From the NCBI GenBank assembly GCA_964347975.1, contig CAYGAY010000014.1, forward strand, positions 1-64,000: a stretch of DNA of 64,000 nt. The letters are read 5' to 3'. Below are positions 34,329-43,108 of the stretch, one piece after another (position 1 is the stretch's first letter; each line of letters starts with the position of its first letter). Made by a program: the position numbers and the translations under genes. This DNA comes from Bin87 sp964347975. GTDB taxonomy: Bacteria; Chloroflexota; Dehalococcoidia; Lucifugimonadales; UBA3495. Under the pieces are notes generated by a model, which saw nothing but the letters and a program-made list of their open reading frames with translations, did no database searches and was not told the DNA's origin.

Positions 34329-35192
34329 TCAACGCAGCATCCGGTCTCCGCATTGCGCGCAATAGCCGGCGTCGGGGCGGTTGCCGTGCCCGCAGTGGCT
34401 GCAGTACACCGCTGTTATCCGCCGCTGCCGCGCGGAGACGGGAACGCCGCAAAAGCGGCAGTAGCGGCTGATGATGCTGATACGCCGACGGCAGGCTGGG
34501 CAGTCGATGCGCGGGTAGTTGCGGCGGTAGCGGAAAGGCGAAACCCGCCGCGCCCAGGTGAATCGTCCCAGCGTCCAGGCTATGCCCAGCGCCACCAGAA
34601 TGACCGCCGCCGGCCAGAATGTAAATACCGCCACGTTAAAGACGCCGTGAACCAGCGCGCCGGCGCCGATGCCGGCCAGCATTTGCCAGCTCCGACGCCG
34701 GCCGGCTTGCACCTGCCGCCCCAGGGCATAGCCCCAGAAGCTGCCGAAAACGACGTGGGCAACCGTGCTCAACGGCGCCCGCAGCAACATCACGGCGGGG
34801 CCGAATATCAGAATGTAGGAGAGATTTTCCAGCGACGCGAAGCCAAGGCTGGCGGCGGCGCTGTACACCAGCCCATCGCCCGGCTCGTCAAAGTACGGAG
34901 AACGGTAGGCCAGCAAGCGGACGGCCAGGAACTTGCAGACTTCCTCGGTGGGGCCGACGACAAACAGCATTCCCGACGCCACTGACGCCAGGGTGGCCGT
35001 GTCGGACAGAATGTCATCGTCCAGGAAAATAGTGTTAATGATGCCGGCCGGCAGGGTTGACGCCATACCCAGCAGGAAAGTGAACACCAGCAGGCGGCGC
35101 GGCCCCGGGCGATAGACGCCCCGGCGAATGAAGAACCACAACCAGAAAATGCCGGGCGTGAACGCCAGCAGCGGAAAGATGAGCGGCTCCAA
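34329..35192 (-). CDS. PrsW family intramembrane protease with C-terminal zinc ribbons
   Basis: 287 residues. Several membrane helices with the PrsW/CPBP-type motifs: VVGPTEEVCKFLAVR (EExxK), SLGFASLENLSYIL, AHVVFGSFWGYALG and GALVHGVFNVAVF with candidate metal His. The final 70 residues are soluble with two zinc ribbons, CPACRRR..CRFCG and CSHCGHG..CAQCG. PrsW in Bacillus cleaves the anti-sigma factor RsiW. The ribbon fusion suggests binding to a cytoplasmic partner. It lies 9 bp after the RDD gene with similar ribbons. Confidence 0.88.
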   Translation of the reverse strand: MEPLIFPLLAFTPGIFWLWFFIRRGVYRPGPRRLLVFTFLLGMASTLPAGIINTIFLDDDILSDTATLASVASGMLFVVGPTEEVCKFLAVRLLAYRSPYFDEPGDGLVYSAAASLGFASLENLSYILIFGPAVMLLRAPLSTVAHVVFGSFWGYALGRQVQAGRRRSWQMLAGIGAGALVHGVFNVAVFTFWPAAVILVALGIAWTLGRFTWARRVSPFRYRRNYPRIDCPACRRRISIISRYCRFCGVPVSARQRRITAVYCSHCGHGNRPDAGYCAQCGDRMLR

Positions 35193-35201
35193 CTCGACCG
35201 C

Positions 35202-36197
35202 CTACTTTCGCACTACAACTGTGTCGCAAATCAGGTCGTGCAATCCCCGTTTGTCGCTCCGCAATCCGATCATCAGGTATCCGATGCCGAAAATCAGCCC
35301 GGAGAGGATGCCGGCGAGATACCGGCCCAGGGCGCGGCCAAAGCCGGCCTTTTCGCCATTGGGACGCAGCGCGTACAGCCCCAGACAGCGTTTGCCCACC
35401 GTCGTTGCCCAAACCGCTATCCCAATCGTGTAGTACAACAAGGCCAGGATAAGCGTCAGCAGGTCAACCCAGTGCAGTCCGCCGCCGGCGTCGATGTATT
35501 CTCGGAATCCGGGCCAGATTGCAATTATGCCTGCCTGCACTGTGAACAATAGGACGAAGTCGATTGCCCACGCCGCAAACCGCATCCAGAACCCGGCCGG
35601 CTGACCGGCGTATGCGCCGCCCCGGCGCGCTGTTGCCGCCGGTTCTTCATCCAGCGGCAGGCCGCAGGAAAAGCAGAACAGCGCCCCTGGTTCGCTGACG
35701 CGATGGCAGCGGGGGCAGGGTATGGCCCCAATGGCAGATTGAGGCGGCCGTTGGTATCCACCGCCACCGGCATCAGCGACGGCGCTATCGTCGGGTATGG
35801 GCAATGACGGCGCGGGCGATTCCGCCCGGTATGGCTTGAGGCGTTGGGCCAGGGACTTGACGCGCGGCGCGGAGTACGCCGCCGCGGCCCTGGCGGCGCG
35901 GGCGGTGGCTATGCTGCCCTTTTTGATGCGCGGCGCGGAGTACGCCGCCACATCCGCGCCGAGATTTTTCAGGTCAGCGCCGATGTCTCCGATACGAGGC
36001 TGGCGACCGCGGGGCCGCGGCGGCGGATGCAACGGAGTATGCGCCGGCGCCAGTGCAGCGCCGCACCGGTGGCAGAAGCGGCTTTCCGGCGGGTTGGCGG
36101 CGCCGCACTGGCGACACATGGCCGGCATTTGTGTTCCGCAATGATTGCAGAACATGGCTCCGGCCACGGCGTCCATTTGGCAGTTAGGACATTGCAT
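35202..36197 (-). CDS. RDD family membrane protein with N-terminal zinc ribbons
   Basis: 331 residues from ATG 36197, where MQCPNCQMDAVAG begins the first ribbon; longer frames have no support. Ribbons: CPNC..CNHCG, CRQCG..CHRCG and a later CPRCH..CFSCG. Between them is a low-complexity linker containing a repeat (AAYSAPRIKKG and AAYSAPRVKSL). The C-terminal 140 residues are an RDD domain with three membrane helices (FWMRFAAWAIDFVLL, VGKRCLGLYAL). RDD proteins are possibly ion transporters. It is the first gene of the two-gene operon with PrsW. Confidence 0.85.
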   Translation of the reverse strand: MQCPNCQMDAVAGAMFCNHCGTQMPAMCRQCGAANPPESRFCHRCGAALAPAHTPLHPPPRPRGRQPRIGDIGADLKNLGADVAAYSAPRIKKGSIATARAARAAAAYSAPRVKSLAQRLKPYRAESPAPSLPIPDDSAVADAGGGGYQRPPQSAIGAIPCPRCHRVSEPGALFCFSCGLPLDEEPAATARRGGAYAGQPAGFWMRFAAWAIDFVLLFTVQAGIIAIWPGFREYIDAGGGLHWVDLLTLILALLYYTIGIAVWATTVGKRCLGLYALRPNGEKAGFGRALGRYLAGILSGLIFGIGYLMIGLRSDKRGLHDLICDTVVVRK

Positions 36198-36321
36198 GGG
36201 TTGGGCGGCGGCCGGCCGCAGGGCCGGCCGGTCGCCATTGTAAAAGCAACGGGCTGGTGAAACCAAATTTCTGCCAACCCGGATTGCTGCCGAATTGCCG
36301 CGGACTCGGCTAAATACCCCC

Positions 36322-36519
36322 TCACGGTTCGGTATCGTACACGATCTTGCCGTCTCGCCAAGTGGCGACATAGCCATCGAGGGCAATGGCGCGGCGGCGG
36401 GCCTTTTTGGCGGCACGTCGTAAGGCGTTCAACGCGCCGTCAACAAAGGGATCATACGGACGTTCAGCCGGCTCTCCGGCTTGCTCCCGCTGACGAGAAA
36501 TTTCATACAGTGTGGTCAT
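36322..36519 (-). CDS. Small partner of the zeta-like protein (antitoxin-like)
   Basis: 65 residues from ATG 36519. It begins MTTLYEISRQREQAGEP, has a basic helix (LRRAAKKARRRAIALDG), and ends WRDGKIVYDTEP, a pattern seen in small genes next to zeta-like P-loop proteins. It overlaps that gene by 17 bases and comes after it, opposite to the epsilon-zeta order. Function is inferred from this context only. Confidence 0.6.
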   Translation of the reverse strand: MTTLYEISRQREQAGEPAERPYDPFVDGALNALRRAAKKARRRAIALDGYVATWRDGKIVYDTEP

Positions 36520-37042
36520 GGTCGCCACTCCTTTCCAACAGTGAAGGCGGGGCGTCTGAGCTGTCGTACAGCGCCCATTCATCTACCAACTCTTGATACA
36601 ACAACTGAAAGTTGCGCCAGCCGGAGTTAAACCGCCGGCGAATCACATCATCCGGTATGTTGTGCCCACCGTCCCGTACCCGTTGTCCGACACGGGTTAT
36701 GGCAACCTCCGGCGATGGCAGGCGCAGGAAATACAACCTGACCCGGTAGCCTTGCTCCCGCCAGCGCGGGATCATACTAGCATAAGTTCGTCCGCTCAGC
36801 GTGGTCTCGAATGCAAAGCTGCGGCCTTCGCTGACGTACCGGCGGATCATGTCCAGCATCATCCGTCCGGCGGCAACGGCTTCGCGCTCGGGTTGCAGCG
36901 GGTTCAGACATTCCGCAATCAGGTCGGCGTTGACGAAAGTGGGACAACCCGCCTCGTTGGGCAGGAACTCCCTGGCAAAGGTGGTTTTGCCGGCGCCGTT
37001 GGGGCCCGCGATAATGATGATGGTTTTTTGAGGCGCCGGCAT
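36503..37042 (-). CDS. Zeta toxin-like P-loop kinase
   Basis: 179 residues. Walker A AGPNGAGKTTFARE at 13-26; then FVNADLIAECLNPLQP and FETTLSGRTYASMI, followed by a lid with Arg residues (TRVGQRVRDGGHNIPDDVIRRR). These fit the zeta-toxin/AAA-like group (UDP-GlcNAc or other small-molecule kinase). It is shorter than zeta of Streptococcus (about 287 aa). The overlapping small gene downstream makes it a probable toxin-antitoxin-like cassette. Confidence 0.8.
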   Translation of the reverse strand: MPAPQKTIIIIAGPNGAGKTTFAREFLPNEAGCPTFVNADLIAECLNPLQPEREAVAAGRMMLDMIRRYVSEGRSFAFETTLSGRTYASMIPRWREQGYRVRLYFLRLPSPEVAITRVGQRVRDGGHNIPDDVIRRRFNSGWRNFQLLYQELVDEWALYDSSDAPPSLLERSGDHDHTV

Positions 37043-37045
37043 TAA

Positions 37046-37957
37046 TCAACTTGCGCTGTTGGAACCGCGCAGGTTCAGCGGCGCAATCGGGTTGGCTGCC
37101 TCGGGCGGGAGGGCCAGTTCGCTGCTGCGGCCCTGCCAGCCATCGAGGTGGGGCCAGAACTGCCAGTTGACCCGGGGCGGCTCGGGATAGTCGGTGGGCA
37201 AGCCGGTGGCGGAGGGCGCGTCCTGGTCGTCGGCGGGGTTGTCGGCGTCAGGACGCCAGGGCCAGGGCAAGTGGCGACGCCAGGGGTCGGTGTCGGCATA
37301 CCCGTTGGCCTCGGCCACCACCGCCATGACCTGGTGGGGACGATGCAGGCGGTATTCCGGCCGCTGGGCCAGCACGGCGTCACGGTCGATGGCGGCCCAC
37401 ATGGCGGCGGCGGACACAACCCCGACGCGGTGAGCGCAGATCACATCCTGCGGACCATCGCCCACGTACATGACGTCCGCCGGCGCCAGGTTCATGGCGT
37501 TCAGGACACGCAGCAGGCCATCGGGAGCCGGCTTGTAGGGGCGGTCGTCGGTCTTGAAATCGGCGTACTCGACCAGCGGGGCCAGGCCGGACTGCGCCAG
37601 TTCCCCGTCGCCGAAGTAGGATATCTTGTCGGATAGCACGCCGATGCGGATGCCCCGACGATGCAGCCCCCGCAGCAGGCTGGCCGCGCCGGGAAAGAGG
37701 TAGTTGCGCCGCCCGACGTTGCCGTGGTAATGACCAAGGAACGACTCCAGGATTCTGTCCAGCTCGTCTTCGGCGTCGGGACGGCTGCCGAAGAACCAGA
37801 GGAGGTGCTGGCGGAAGGGACGGTGAAACTCGGCGGCGACCTGTCCGGCGGTGGGCGGCGTCATCCCCAGGTCAACGGCGGTGCGCTCCATCAGCATGAG
37901 GTGGATGCCCCAGCTGTTCCAGAGGGTGAGGTCCCAATCGAAGATTACGGCGCGCAT
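37046..37957 (-). CDS. HAD family hydrolase with Pro/Asp-rich C-terminal tail
   Basis: 303 residues. Motif I VIFDWDLTLWNS (nucleophile Asp and acid Asp), motif II VLSDK, motif III Lys in PYKPAPDGLLRVL, motif IV YVGDGPQDVICA: a phosphoglycolate phosphatase-like core (1-210). The last 90 residues are Trp/Pro/Asp-rich and not part of the HAD fold. The substrate is unknown. It is 3 bp upstream of the zeta-like gene. Confidence 0.85.
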   Translation of the reverse strand: MRAVIFDWDLTLWNSWGIHLMLMERTAVDLGMTPPTAGQVAAEFHRPFRQHLLWFFGSRPDAEDELDRILESFLGHYHGNVGRRNYLFPGAASLLRGLHRRGIRIGVLSDKISYFGDGELAQSGLAPLVEYADFKTDDRPYKPAPDGLLRVLNAMNLAPADVMYVGDGPQDVICAHRVGVVSAAAMWAAIDRDAVLAQRPEYRLHRPHQVMAVVAEANGYADTDPWRRHLPWPWRPDADNPADDQDAPSATGLPTDYPEPPRVNWQFWPHLDGWQGRSSELALPPEAANPIAPLNLRGSNSAS

Positions 37958-37987
37958 TGTTTCGACGCTTTGCCGGTACCAAGCTCG

Positions 37988-38077
37988 GTCATTGCGAGGA
38001 GCGTAGCGACGCGGCAGTCTCGTCCCTGACCCGCATCCGACTCGTCAAGGAGATTGCCGCGCTTCGCTCGCAATGAC
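37988..38077. repeat. ERIC-like palindromic repeat
   Basis: About 90 bp with complementary ends: GTCATTGCGAGGAGCGTAGC at the left and GCTTCGCTCGCAATGAC at the right, the common GTCATTGCGAG...CTCGCAATGAC intergenic element. Lies between two minus-strand genes. Confidence 0.8.
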
Positions 38078-38093
38078 CGCTGGCGCTGGACTT

Positions 38094-38681
38094 TCAACCG
38101 GGCAGGAAGTCGCTCACGGCCAGGGTTATGTCGGGAAAGGCGCGGAGGCTGATGGCGGCGTCGAGCGGGAAGACTTGCGCGTTCCGATACACTCCGTCCA
38201 CCGGGTCGTCATAGGCTTCAACCTGCTTGTCCACCAGGTTGGCTATCCACACTGCCGGGATGCCGGCGGCGGCGTACCTGGGCAACTTGGTTCCACGGTC
38301 GAAGGCCAGGGAACTGTCGGCGACTTCAACCAGGAAAAAGATTTCCTCCGGCGTTACCGTGACGAGGTCATTGATAGAGCGGAAGCGGATGACGGCGATG
38401 TCCGGCTCCGGCGCCGTGGCGTCATTCAGCACTATGGTCGCTTGTACCTGCACCATCGCCCGGGTACCCAGGGCAACGGTTAGCAAGTAGGCTATCCAGT
38501 TGACGGATTGGCGGTGCGGGTCGTTTATGGGCGACATGATGATTATTTCCCCATCTATCAGCTCAATGCGCTCCTCTTCGCGCAGAATGCCGGCTTCCGC
38601 CATGGCGAAGTATTCGTCCACCGTGAACCGGCGGCGCAAGGGGAGAGTTTGAGGCGGGGCAGCAACGGCTGCGGTGGTCAT
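38094..38681 (-). CDS. Uma2 family putative endonuclease
   Basis: 195 residues. RRFTVDEYFAMAEAGILREEE and IELIDGEIIIMSPI at the N-terminus, APEPDIAVIRFR for the first acidic site, and FFLVEVADSSLAFDRGTKLP for the second (Glu-Val-Ala), then YAAAGIPAVWIANL. This is the cyanobacterial-type Uma2 layout. It differs clearly from the duplicated pair at 33023 and from the 8203/45114 type. No partner gene is apparent. Confidence 0.88.
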   Translation of the reverse strand: MTTAAVAAPPQTLPLRRRFTVDEYFAMAEAGILREEERIELIDGEIIIMSPINDPHRQSVNWIAYLLTVALGTRAMVQVQATIVLNDATAPEPDIAVIRFRSINDLVTVTPEEIFFLVEVADSSLAFDRGTKLPRYAAAGIPAVWIANLVDKQVEAYDDPVDGVYRNAQVFPLDAAISLRAFPDITLAVSDFLPG

Positions 38682-38717
38682 GGCGTAACCTCCCGTTCGG
38701 ATTACGGGCCGGCGGCG

Positions 38718-39521
38718 TCAGCAGTGGCCGGGGTGGTTGTGGCCGCCGCCCTGGTAATCGATGGCGCTGGGCATGACGGTGGTGCCGGGATGGTCGGCTC
38801 GGCCCAGTTTGACCGTGACCGCGCCGCTGGCGTAGTGCAGGACGCCGCTGATCTCCAGGGTGGGGGATTCGGCCAGGTAGGTTATGTCGCCGTTGGCCTC
38901 GATGCGGAAGGGCCGGTCGTGGCCGGGGTAGATGGTGTTGGCGGCGGCGACTATCTTCCGGATGCTGGCGCGGGCATCGGCCTCGCTCCAGAAGACGATA
39001 GCCGGAGCGCCGCGACCGATGGCGCCGGCGTCGGACATGGCGTCGCCGCCAACGCAGACGGCGCCGTCTGCGGTTTCCACCACGACGCTGATGTGGCCCC
39101 GGGTGTGGCCGGGAGTCTCGATGAGGCGAACGCCGGGTTCCAGCTCGGTCTCGCCCTTCACGGCGTTGACCTTCTGTTGCATGAAGGTGTCGGCAAAGTA
39201 GCGGGCGGTGGCCAGATCGCCCTCGCGGGGATTGCGACTGTACTCCAGCTCGTCGGCGTGGATGACGATTTCGGCGTTGGGGAACAGGTCGGTGTTCTGG
39301 GAGTGGTCCCAGTGGGCGTGGGTGAGGATGACGCGCCCGATGTCGTCGGTGGAGATGCCGTGGGCGGCCAGTTCGTCAACCAGCATATTGCGCCGTCCGA
39401 AGTGGCCCACGTCTACAATGGACAGCGCCGCGCCGCGAATGAGGGTGACGGTACACAGGCCCAGGCGGGTCTGGTCGGTGTTGATGGAGTAGCCGCCCAT
39501 GATGATTTCCAGTTCCGGCAT
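38718..39521 (-). CDS. Metallo-beta-lactamase fold hydrolase (quorum-quenching lactonase-like group)
   Basis: 267 residues; GGGA precedes ATG 39521. Zinc motif THAHWDHSQN (HxHxDH), further ligands in ETPGHTRGHISV, Asp in VCVGGDAMSD and His in TIYPGHDRPF. The layout is that of N-acyl homoserine lactonase/GloB-like proteins. It lies 46 bp after the sulfurtransferase gene. The substrate is unknown. Confidence 0.88.
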   Translation of the reverse strand: MPELEIIMGGYSINTDQTRLGLCTVTLIRGAALSIVDVGHFGRRNMLVDELAAHGISTDDIGRVILTHAHWDHSQNTDLFPNAEIVIHADELEYSRNPREGDLATARYFADTFMQQKVNAVKGETELEPGVRLIETPGHTRGHISVVVETADGAVCVGGDAMSDAGAIGRGAPAIVFWSEADARASIRKIVAAANTIYPGHDRPFRIEANGDITYLAESPTLEISGVLHYASGAVTVKLGRADHPGTTVMPSAIDYQGGGHNHPGHC

Positions 39522-39567
39522 GACGTTCCCTCCGAAAGCCGATGGCAATAGGCAATTAATGGTTTGT

Positions 39568-40362
39568 TCAGAGCTCCACGGGCTGCTCGCTGTCCATCCA
39601 CTCGGCGTATGAGCCATCGTAAAGGCGGACGTCGTAGCCGGCCTGACTCATGGCGAGCCAGGCCACAGAGGCGCGGACCCCGCTGCGGCAGTAGGCTATG
39701 ACCGTATCATTGTTGGCAATTCCCATGGCGCCCAGCCGGTCGCGCAGCTCGAACTCGTCAATGAGCAGATTGCCGTCGCTGCCGGCCGTTTCCACGTGGG
39801 GGACGTGGATGGCGCCGGGGATATGGCCGGGGCGATGATCCGCCTCCGCCGCGCCGTTGAACTCCTCGGCGGTGCGGGTGTCCAGCAAAATGGCGTTCCC
39901 CGGGTTGGCGGCGTCTTGCAAAGTGGCCCTCAGCGACGGGTTGAGCCGGACGGTGAAGGCGTTGGCCGCGGTGGGAACGGGACGATACAACACCTCGCGG
40001 CCCTGCGCCTTCCAGGCGTCGTAGAGCAGGTCCATGATGTGAACGTCCTCTCTGCCCAGGTATTCCAGAACCCAGGCGGCCATGGCGGCGTTGCGCCCGT
40101 CCTGGTGGTCGTACAGCACGGGCGTCACGTCGTCGCCCAGACCCACGTCGCCGAAAGCGGCGGCCAACTGCTCGGGGGGGCCGAGGCGTCCGTCAGGGCC
40201 TTGCAGCTTCTTGAAGGGTACGCTGACCGCGCCGCGCAGGTGTCCCATCAGGTAGCGCATGGCCGACCGGGGATCGATGATCAGATACCTCGGGCCCCGC
40301 TCATCCTGAGCCGGTCGAAGGATGCGTTCCTCAACCCAATCGGCGGAAACTAAGGTTGCCAT
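39568..40362 (-). CDS. Two-domain rhodanese-type sulfurtransferase
   Basis: 264 residues; its ATG overlaps the stop of the OsmC gene (TGATG). Two rhodanese domains: the first has LYDHQDGRNAA where the active-site Cys would be, so it is inactive; the second has AYCRSGVRAS with catalytic Cys225. This is the usual layout of thiosulfate/3-mercaptopyruvate sulfurtransferases. Homologs with selenocysteine at the active site have been reported in marine bacteria; here it is a plain Cys. Confidence 0.9.
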   Translation of the reverse strand: MATLVSADWVEERILRPAQDERGPRYLIIDPRSAMRYLMGHLRGAVSVPFKKLQGPDGRLGPPEQLAAAFGDVGLGDDVTPVLYDHQDGRNAAMAAWVLEYLGREDVHIMDLLYDAWKAQGREVLYRPVPTAANAFTVRLNPSLRATLQDAANPGNAILLDTRTAEEFNGAAEADHRPGHIPGAIHVPHVETAGSDGNLLIDEFELRDRLGAMGIANNDTVIAYCRSGVRASVAWLAMSQAGYDVRLYDGSYAEWMDSEQPVEL

Positions 40363-40898
40363 CAGCCCACCATCTCGAAGTCGGTTTCCACTGAGGTGCG
40401 GTTGATCACCGACTGGGTGACCGGGGAGCCTGCCACGGCGAGACGCCAGATTTCCTTCAGGGTGTCCTCGTCGGCGTCGGCGCGGACGAAGCACTTGGCA
40501 GAGACGCGGCCATAGCCGGGGTTGCCTTCGTCCTCCACGCCGGCCCACTTGCGGATGTTGTCAAAGTAACCCTCCACCGCGATTTCCAGGTCGTGGATGC
40601 GGACGCCCTGCTTGGTAGCGTTGACCACGAAGCCGACGGTCATGCAGCTGCCGATGGCGGACAGCAGTTGCTCGTGGGCGCTGGCGGCCACGTCGGTGGC
40701 GGTCAGGTCCCCCGGTTCGTCCATGTCCACCTGGTGGTTCCGCATATACGCCCGGGCGCGCATCCCGTCCTGCCAGACGACGCGGGACTTCCAGGGCCCG
40801 GTAACCGCGTTGAAAACGTCCGGGTCCCGGAAGGAGTCCAGCACCTCGGCGAGTTTCTCCCGGGGCAGGCCGTTCAGATTTTCTTCTTGCTGCGCCAT
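40362..40898 (-). CDS. OsmC family protein
   Basis: 178 residues. The redox Cys pair is present: Cys85 in AIGSCMTVGF and Cys136 in VSAKCFVRA. The family reduces organic hydroperoxides or acts in sulfur relay. The N-terminal 60 residues are an extension not typical of Ohr/OsmC. It is translationally coupled to the rhodanese gene, which fits a thiol/sulfane-sulfur role. Confidence 0.88.
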   Translation of the reverse strand: MAQQEENLNGLPREKLAEVLDSFRDPDVFNAVTGPWKSRVVWQDGMRARAYMRNHQVDMDEPGDLTATDVAASAHEQLLSAIGSCMTVGFVVNATKQGVRIHDLEIAVEGYFDNIRKWAGVEDEGNPGYGRVSAKCFVRADADEDTLKEIWRLAVAGSPVTQSVINRTSVETDFEMVG

Positions 40899-40935
40899 GA
40901 TGTGCTCCTTGTTGATGTTGGGGTTGATAGCGCGG

Positions 40936-41340
40936 TTAATTATTGCCGACGCTCAAAGCCTGGGGCATCGCTGCGATTACCGGCGCCAGATGCTTTGACG
41001 CATTCCGCAGGTCAACCGCGATGACCACCGTGTCTCCCGGATCGTATTGGTCAGGCCGCCAATACGCTGCCAAGTCGCCGTTTTCGGCAACGACGGTTGC
41101 GGTTTCCGTGCTATGGCCAAAAGTGAGCGTGTCCGTTTCCGTGCAGTAGCCACGCTTGCCCAGAGGCAGCCATGCACTGACGCCGATGACTTCTAACCCG
41201 ACCGCTTCATAGCTGTCTTCGTCGGGCACGTCGATCATTACCATGCCTACCGTCGCCAATTCGTAGGTTCCGCCACTGGGCTGACTATAGTTCAACCCGA
41301 TTGCATCGCACTCCGGGTCATAATGAACTCTCAGATTCAC
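40936..41340 (-). CDS. DUF2283-like protein, second gene of an overlapping pair
   Basis: 134 residues from GTG 41340, chosen because GGAGG lies six bases upstream. VNLRVHYDPECDAIGLNYSQ resembles DUF2283, which often has YDPEADAL; the rest (YEAVGLEVIGVSAWLPLGK, WRPDQYDPGDTVVIAVDL) is less familiar. It overlaps the upstream gene by 23 bases. DUF2283 genes are often in toxin-antitoxin-like pairs with DUF4258-type genes, but neither role is shown here. Confidence 0.55.
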   Translation of the reverse strand: MNLRVHYDPECDAIGLNYSQPSGGTYELATVGMVMIDVPDEDSYEAVGLEVIGVSAWLPLGKRGYCTETDTLTFGHSTETATVVAENGDLAAYWRPDQYDPGDTVVIAVDLRNASKHLAPVIAAMPQALSVGNN

Positions 41341-41701
41341 CTCGCGCCTCCGGTCTTTCGTAATTGCGCTGGAAGTATGCCATGTCGCCACTGTTTAATT
41401 TATCCGTTGCCTTCGTGTCCAGAAAGGCAGTGGTAATCCGTCGGTCGTCCATAGAAACGCCTACCCGCATTAAGCGTTCAGCGCCTCTATGCTCAACCCA
41501 GCCCAGATAAGCCATGCTTGGCCCGTTGCGCTCGTCATATCTGACGCCTCGGATGACCCAATTGTCCAGCACGTCAGCCAAACGTTCCGCGGTAATTTCG
41601 CTGCGGATTTCAGCCTGCTCCTGCAAGTGGAAGGTAATTTCCCTCTGCACCCCGCCGGTGGTCAGGGTTTCCGGCAATGCGACGGCGTCATCCCTACTCA
41701 T
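41318..41701 (-). CDS. Unknown 127-aa protein, first gene of the pair
   Basis: 127 residues. Sequence core REITFHLQEQAEIRSEITAE followed by VLDNWVIRGVRYDERNGPS and VSMDDRRITTAFLDTK has a DUF4258-like feel (small BrnT/RelE-type fold), but the match is weak. It overlaps both neighbours: 8 bases with the MetE-like gene and 23 with the DUF2283-like gene. Possible toxin of the cassette. Confidence 0.5.
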   Translation of the reverse strand: MSRDDAVALPETLTTGGVQREITFHLQEQAEIRSEITAERLADVLDNWVIRGVRYDERNGPSMAYLGWVEHRGAERLMRVGVSMDDRRITTAFLDTKATDKLNSGDMAYFQRNYERPEARGESESSL

Positions 41702-42857
41702 ACTCCGCGCGCAGGATTTTGGCGGCGTCGGTGATGACCTGCATCTTCCTGGCGGCCATGTCGTGGGTGTTGACGTTGCGCTCGGCGAAAGTGCCGAAGC
41801 CGCAGTCGGGGTTGAGGTAGATCTTGTCCGGGTCGAAGTACTGGAGCAGTTCCTTCACCCGTTCCACGATCTGCGCGGCCGGCTCGATGTCGTCGGTGCG
41901 GGGGTTGACCACGCCGAAACCGATCTCCTTCTCGTTGCCGTACTCCTGGAACACCTCCATCTCGCCGGCGCGAGGGGTGGCGCACTCCAGCACCAACTGG
42001 TCGATGTTCATCTGCACCAGGTAGGGAAGCATGGGGCCGTAGTTGCCGGTGAGCAGCACCTCTTCCTTCTTGCTCCAGTTGCCCCGGCAGATATGCACGC
42101 CCGTCTTGATGCCGTCGATGCCCTCCAGCGTTTCGTTCATCAGCCGCACGGCCATCTCCAGCTCGTCGGTGGGGTCGCGGCGGTTGGGCAGGGCGGCGCA
42201 CATGAAAGTCTCGGTGGTCTCTTCGCCGAACACTACCTGCGAAAGGGTGGGTTCGTCCAGTTGCACAAAGTCGCAGCCCAGGTCGCGCAGGGCGATGATC
42301 TCCTCGCGCAGGATCTCGACCACATCCCGGGCCAGGTCGTCGGGAGAGGGATATGCCTTGTCCGACAGTCCCTCAAACCAGGCGGAGCGGGTGAGCATAT
42401 AGGGGCCGGGCAGGGGAACCTTGATCTGCCGGTCGGTGTGTTCCCGCAGGAACGCCAGTTCGTCCAGCGCCAGCCCGTTGCGCTTGCCGATGCGGTCAAT
42501 CACGATGGGGCTCTTGATGGCGAAGGATGGCACGTCCAGGGCGCGGAGCACTTCCTCCATACGGGCGCGGTCCGTGGAATAGTCCAGCAGCTCGGAGACC
42601 TTCATCAACTGCATCCCCGTGAGCTTGTCCACGGCGAAGGAGTAGAAGTTGTCGCGGCGCTGCTCGCCGTCGCTGATGATATCCACGCCGGCCGCTTCCT
42701 GGGCGCGAATGCAGTCCAGCACCTCCCCATCGGCCACTTCGTTGAACTCGGCCAGCGTGATCTCGCCGGCCTCCTTGCGACGCAGGGCGCGGATCAGCTC
42801 GGCGGACCGCGGCCAGCTGCCGACTACGGTAACGGGAAACAGGGGAGCGTCCGGCAT
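41694..42857 (-). CDS. MetE-like cobalamin-independent methyltransferase (C-terminal domain type)
   Basis: 387 residues, matching only the catalytic C-terminal barrel of MetE. FPVTVVGSWPRS at the start, DIISDGEQRRDNFYSF, DFVQLDEPTLS, zinc ligands His and Cys in KTGVHICRGNWS and Cys in LNPDCGFGTFAERNV. Such single-domain proteins transfer methyl groups to thiols from varied donors; not all are methionine synthases. A separate core domain for folate is absent. It precedes an overlapping unknown gene. Confidence 0.88.
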   Translation of the reverse strand: MPDAPLFPVTVVGSWPRSAELIRALRRKEAGEITLAEFNEVADGEVLDCIRAQEAAGVDIISDGEQRRDNFYSFAVDKLTGMQLMKVSELLDYSTDRARMEEVLRALDVPSFAIKSPIVIDRIGKRNGLALDELAFLREHTDRQIKVPLPGPYMLTRSAWFEGLSDKAYPSPDDLARDVVEILREEIIALRDLGCDFVQLDEPTLSQVVFGEETTETFMCAALPNRRDPTDELEMAVRLMNETLEGIDGIKTGVHICRGNWSKKEEVLLTGNYGPMLPYLVQMNIDQLVLECATPRAGEMEVFQEYGNEKEIGFGVVNPRTDDIEPAAQIVERVKELLQYFDPDKIYLNPDCGFGTFAERNVNTHDMAARKMQVITDAAKILRAEYE

Positions 42858-43108
42858 TTAGATTCCCTCCGGGACTTGGGGTGTTGCAAGATAATAACAG
42901 CGGCAGGCAGCGCACTTTTCGCCAGTCCATGCCGGTGGCTACTTCGGATAATCTACACTAGAATCCTTATCAGGCACAAATTAAGTCGGCCGGGCTTGCC
43001 AATAGACCATAGCGCGGCCGACTGCCGGCCGCGGCAACGGGAAACAAGGGAGCGCCCCTCTCGATTAAGGGGCGCTCCGGCGGGAAAATTTACTGCCAGC
43101 AGCAACCG
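42858..43108. other. Intergenic region
   Basis: A 251-bp gap between two minus-strand genes. The proximal part holds the terminator hairpin at 43049-43078; the rest (42858-43048) has a probable promoter for the MetE-like gene somewhere in the AT-richer 42940-42985 stretch, but no clear boxes were fixed. Confidence 0.35.
43049..43078 (-). terminator. Hairpin terminator after the cupin gene
   Basis: An 11-bp perfect stem GGAGCGCCCCT / AGGGGCGCTCC with 8-base loop, 30 bp beyond the stop of the minus-strand cupin gene. It is followed on that strand by CTTGTTT, a poor T run. Confidence 0.6.
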
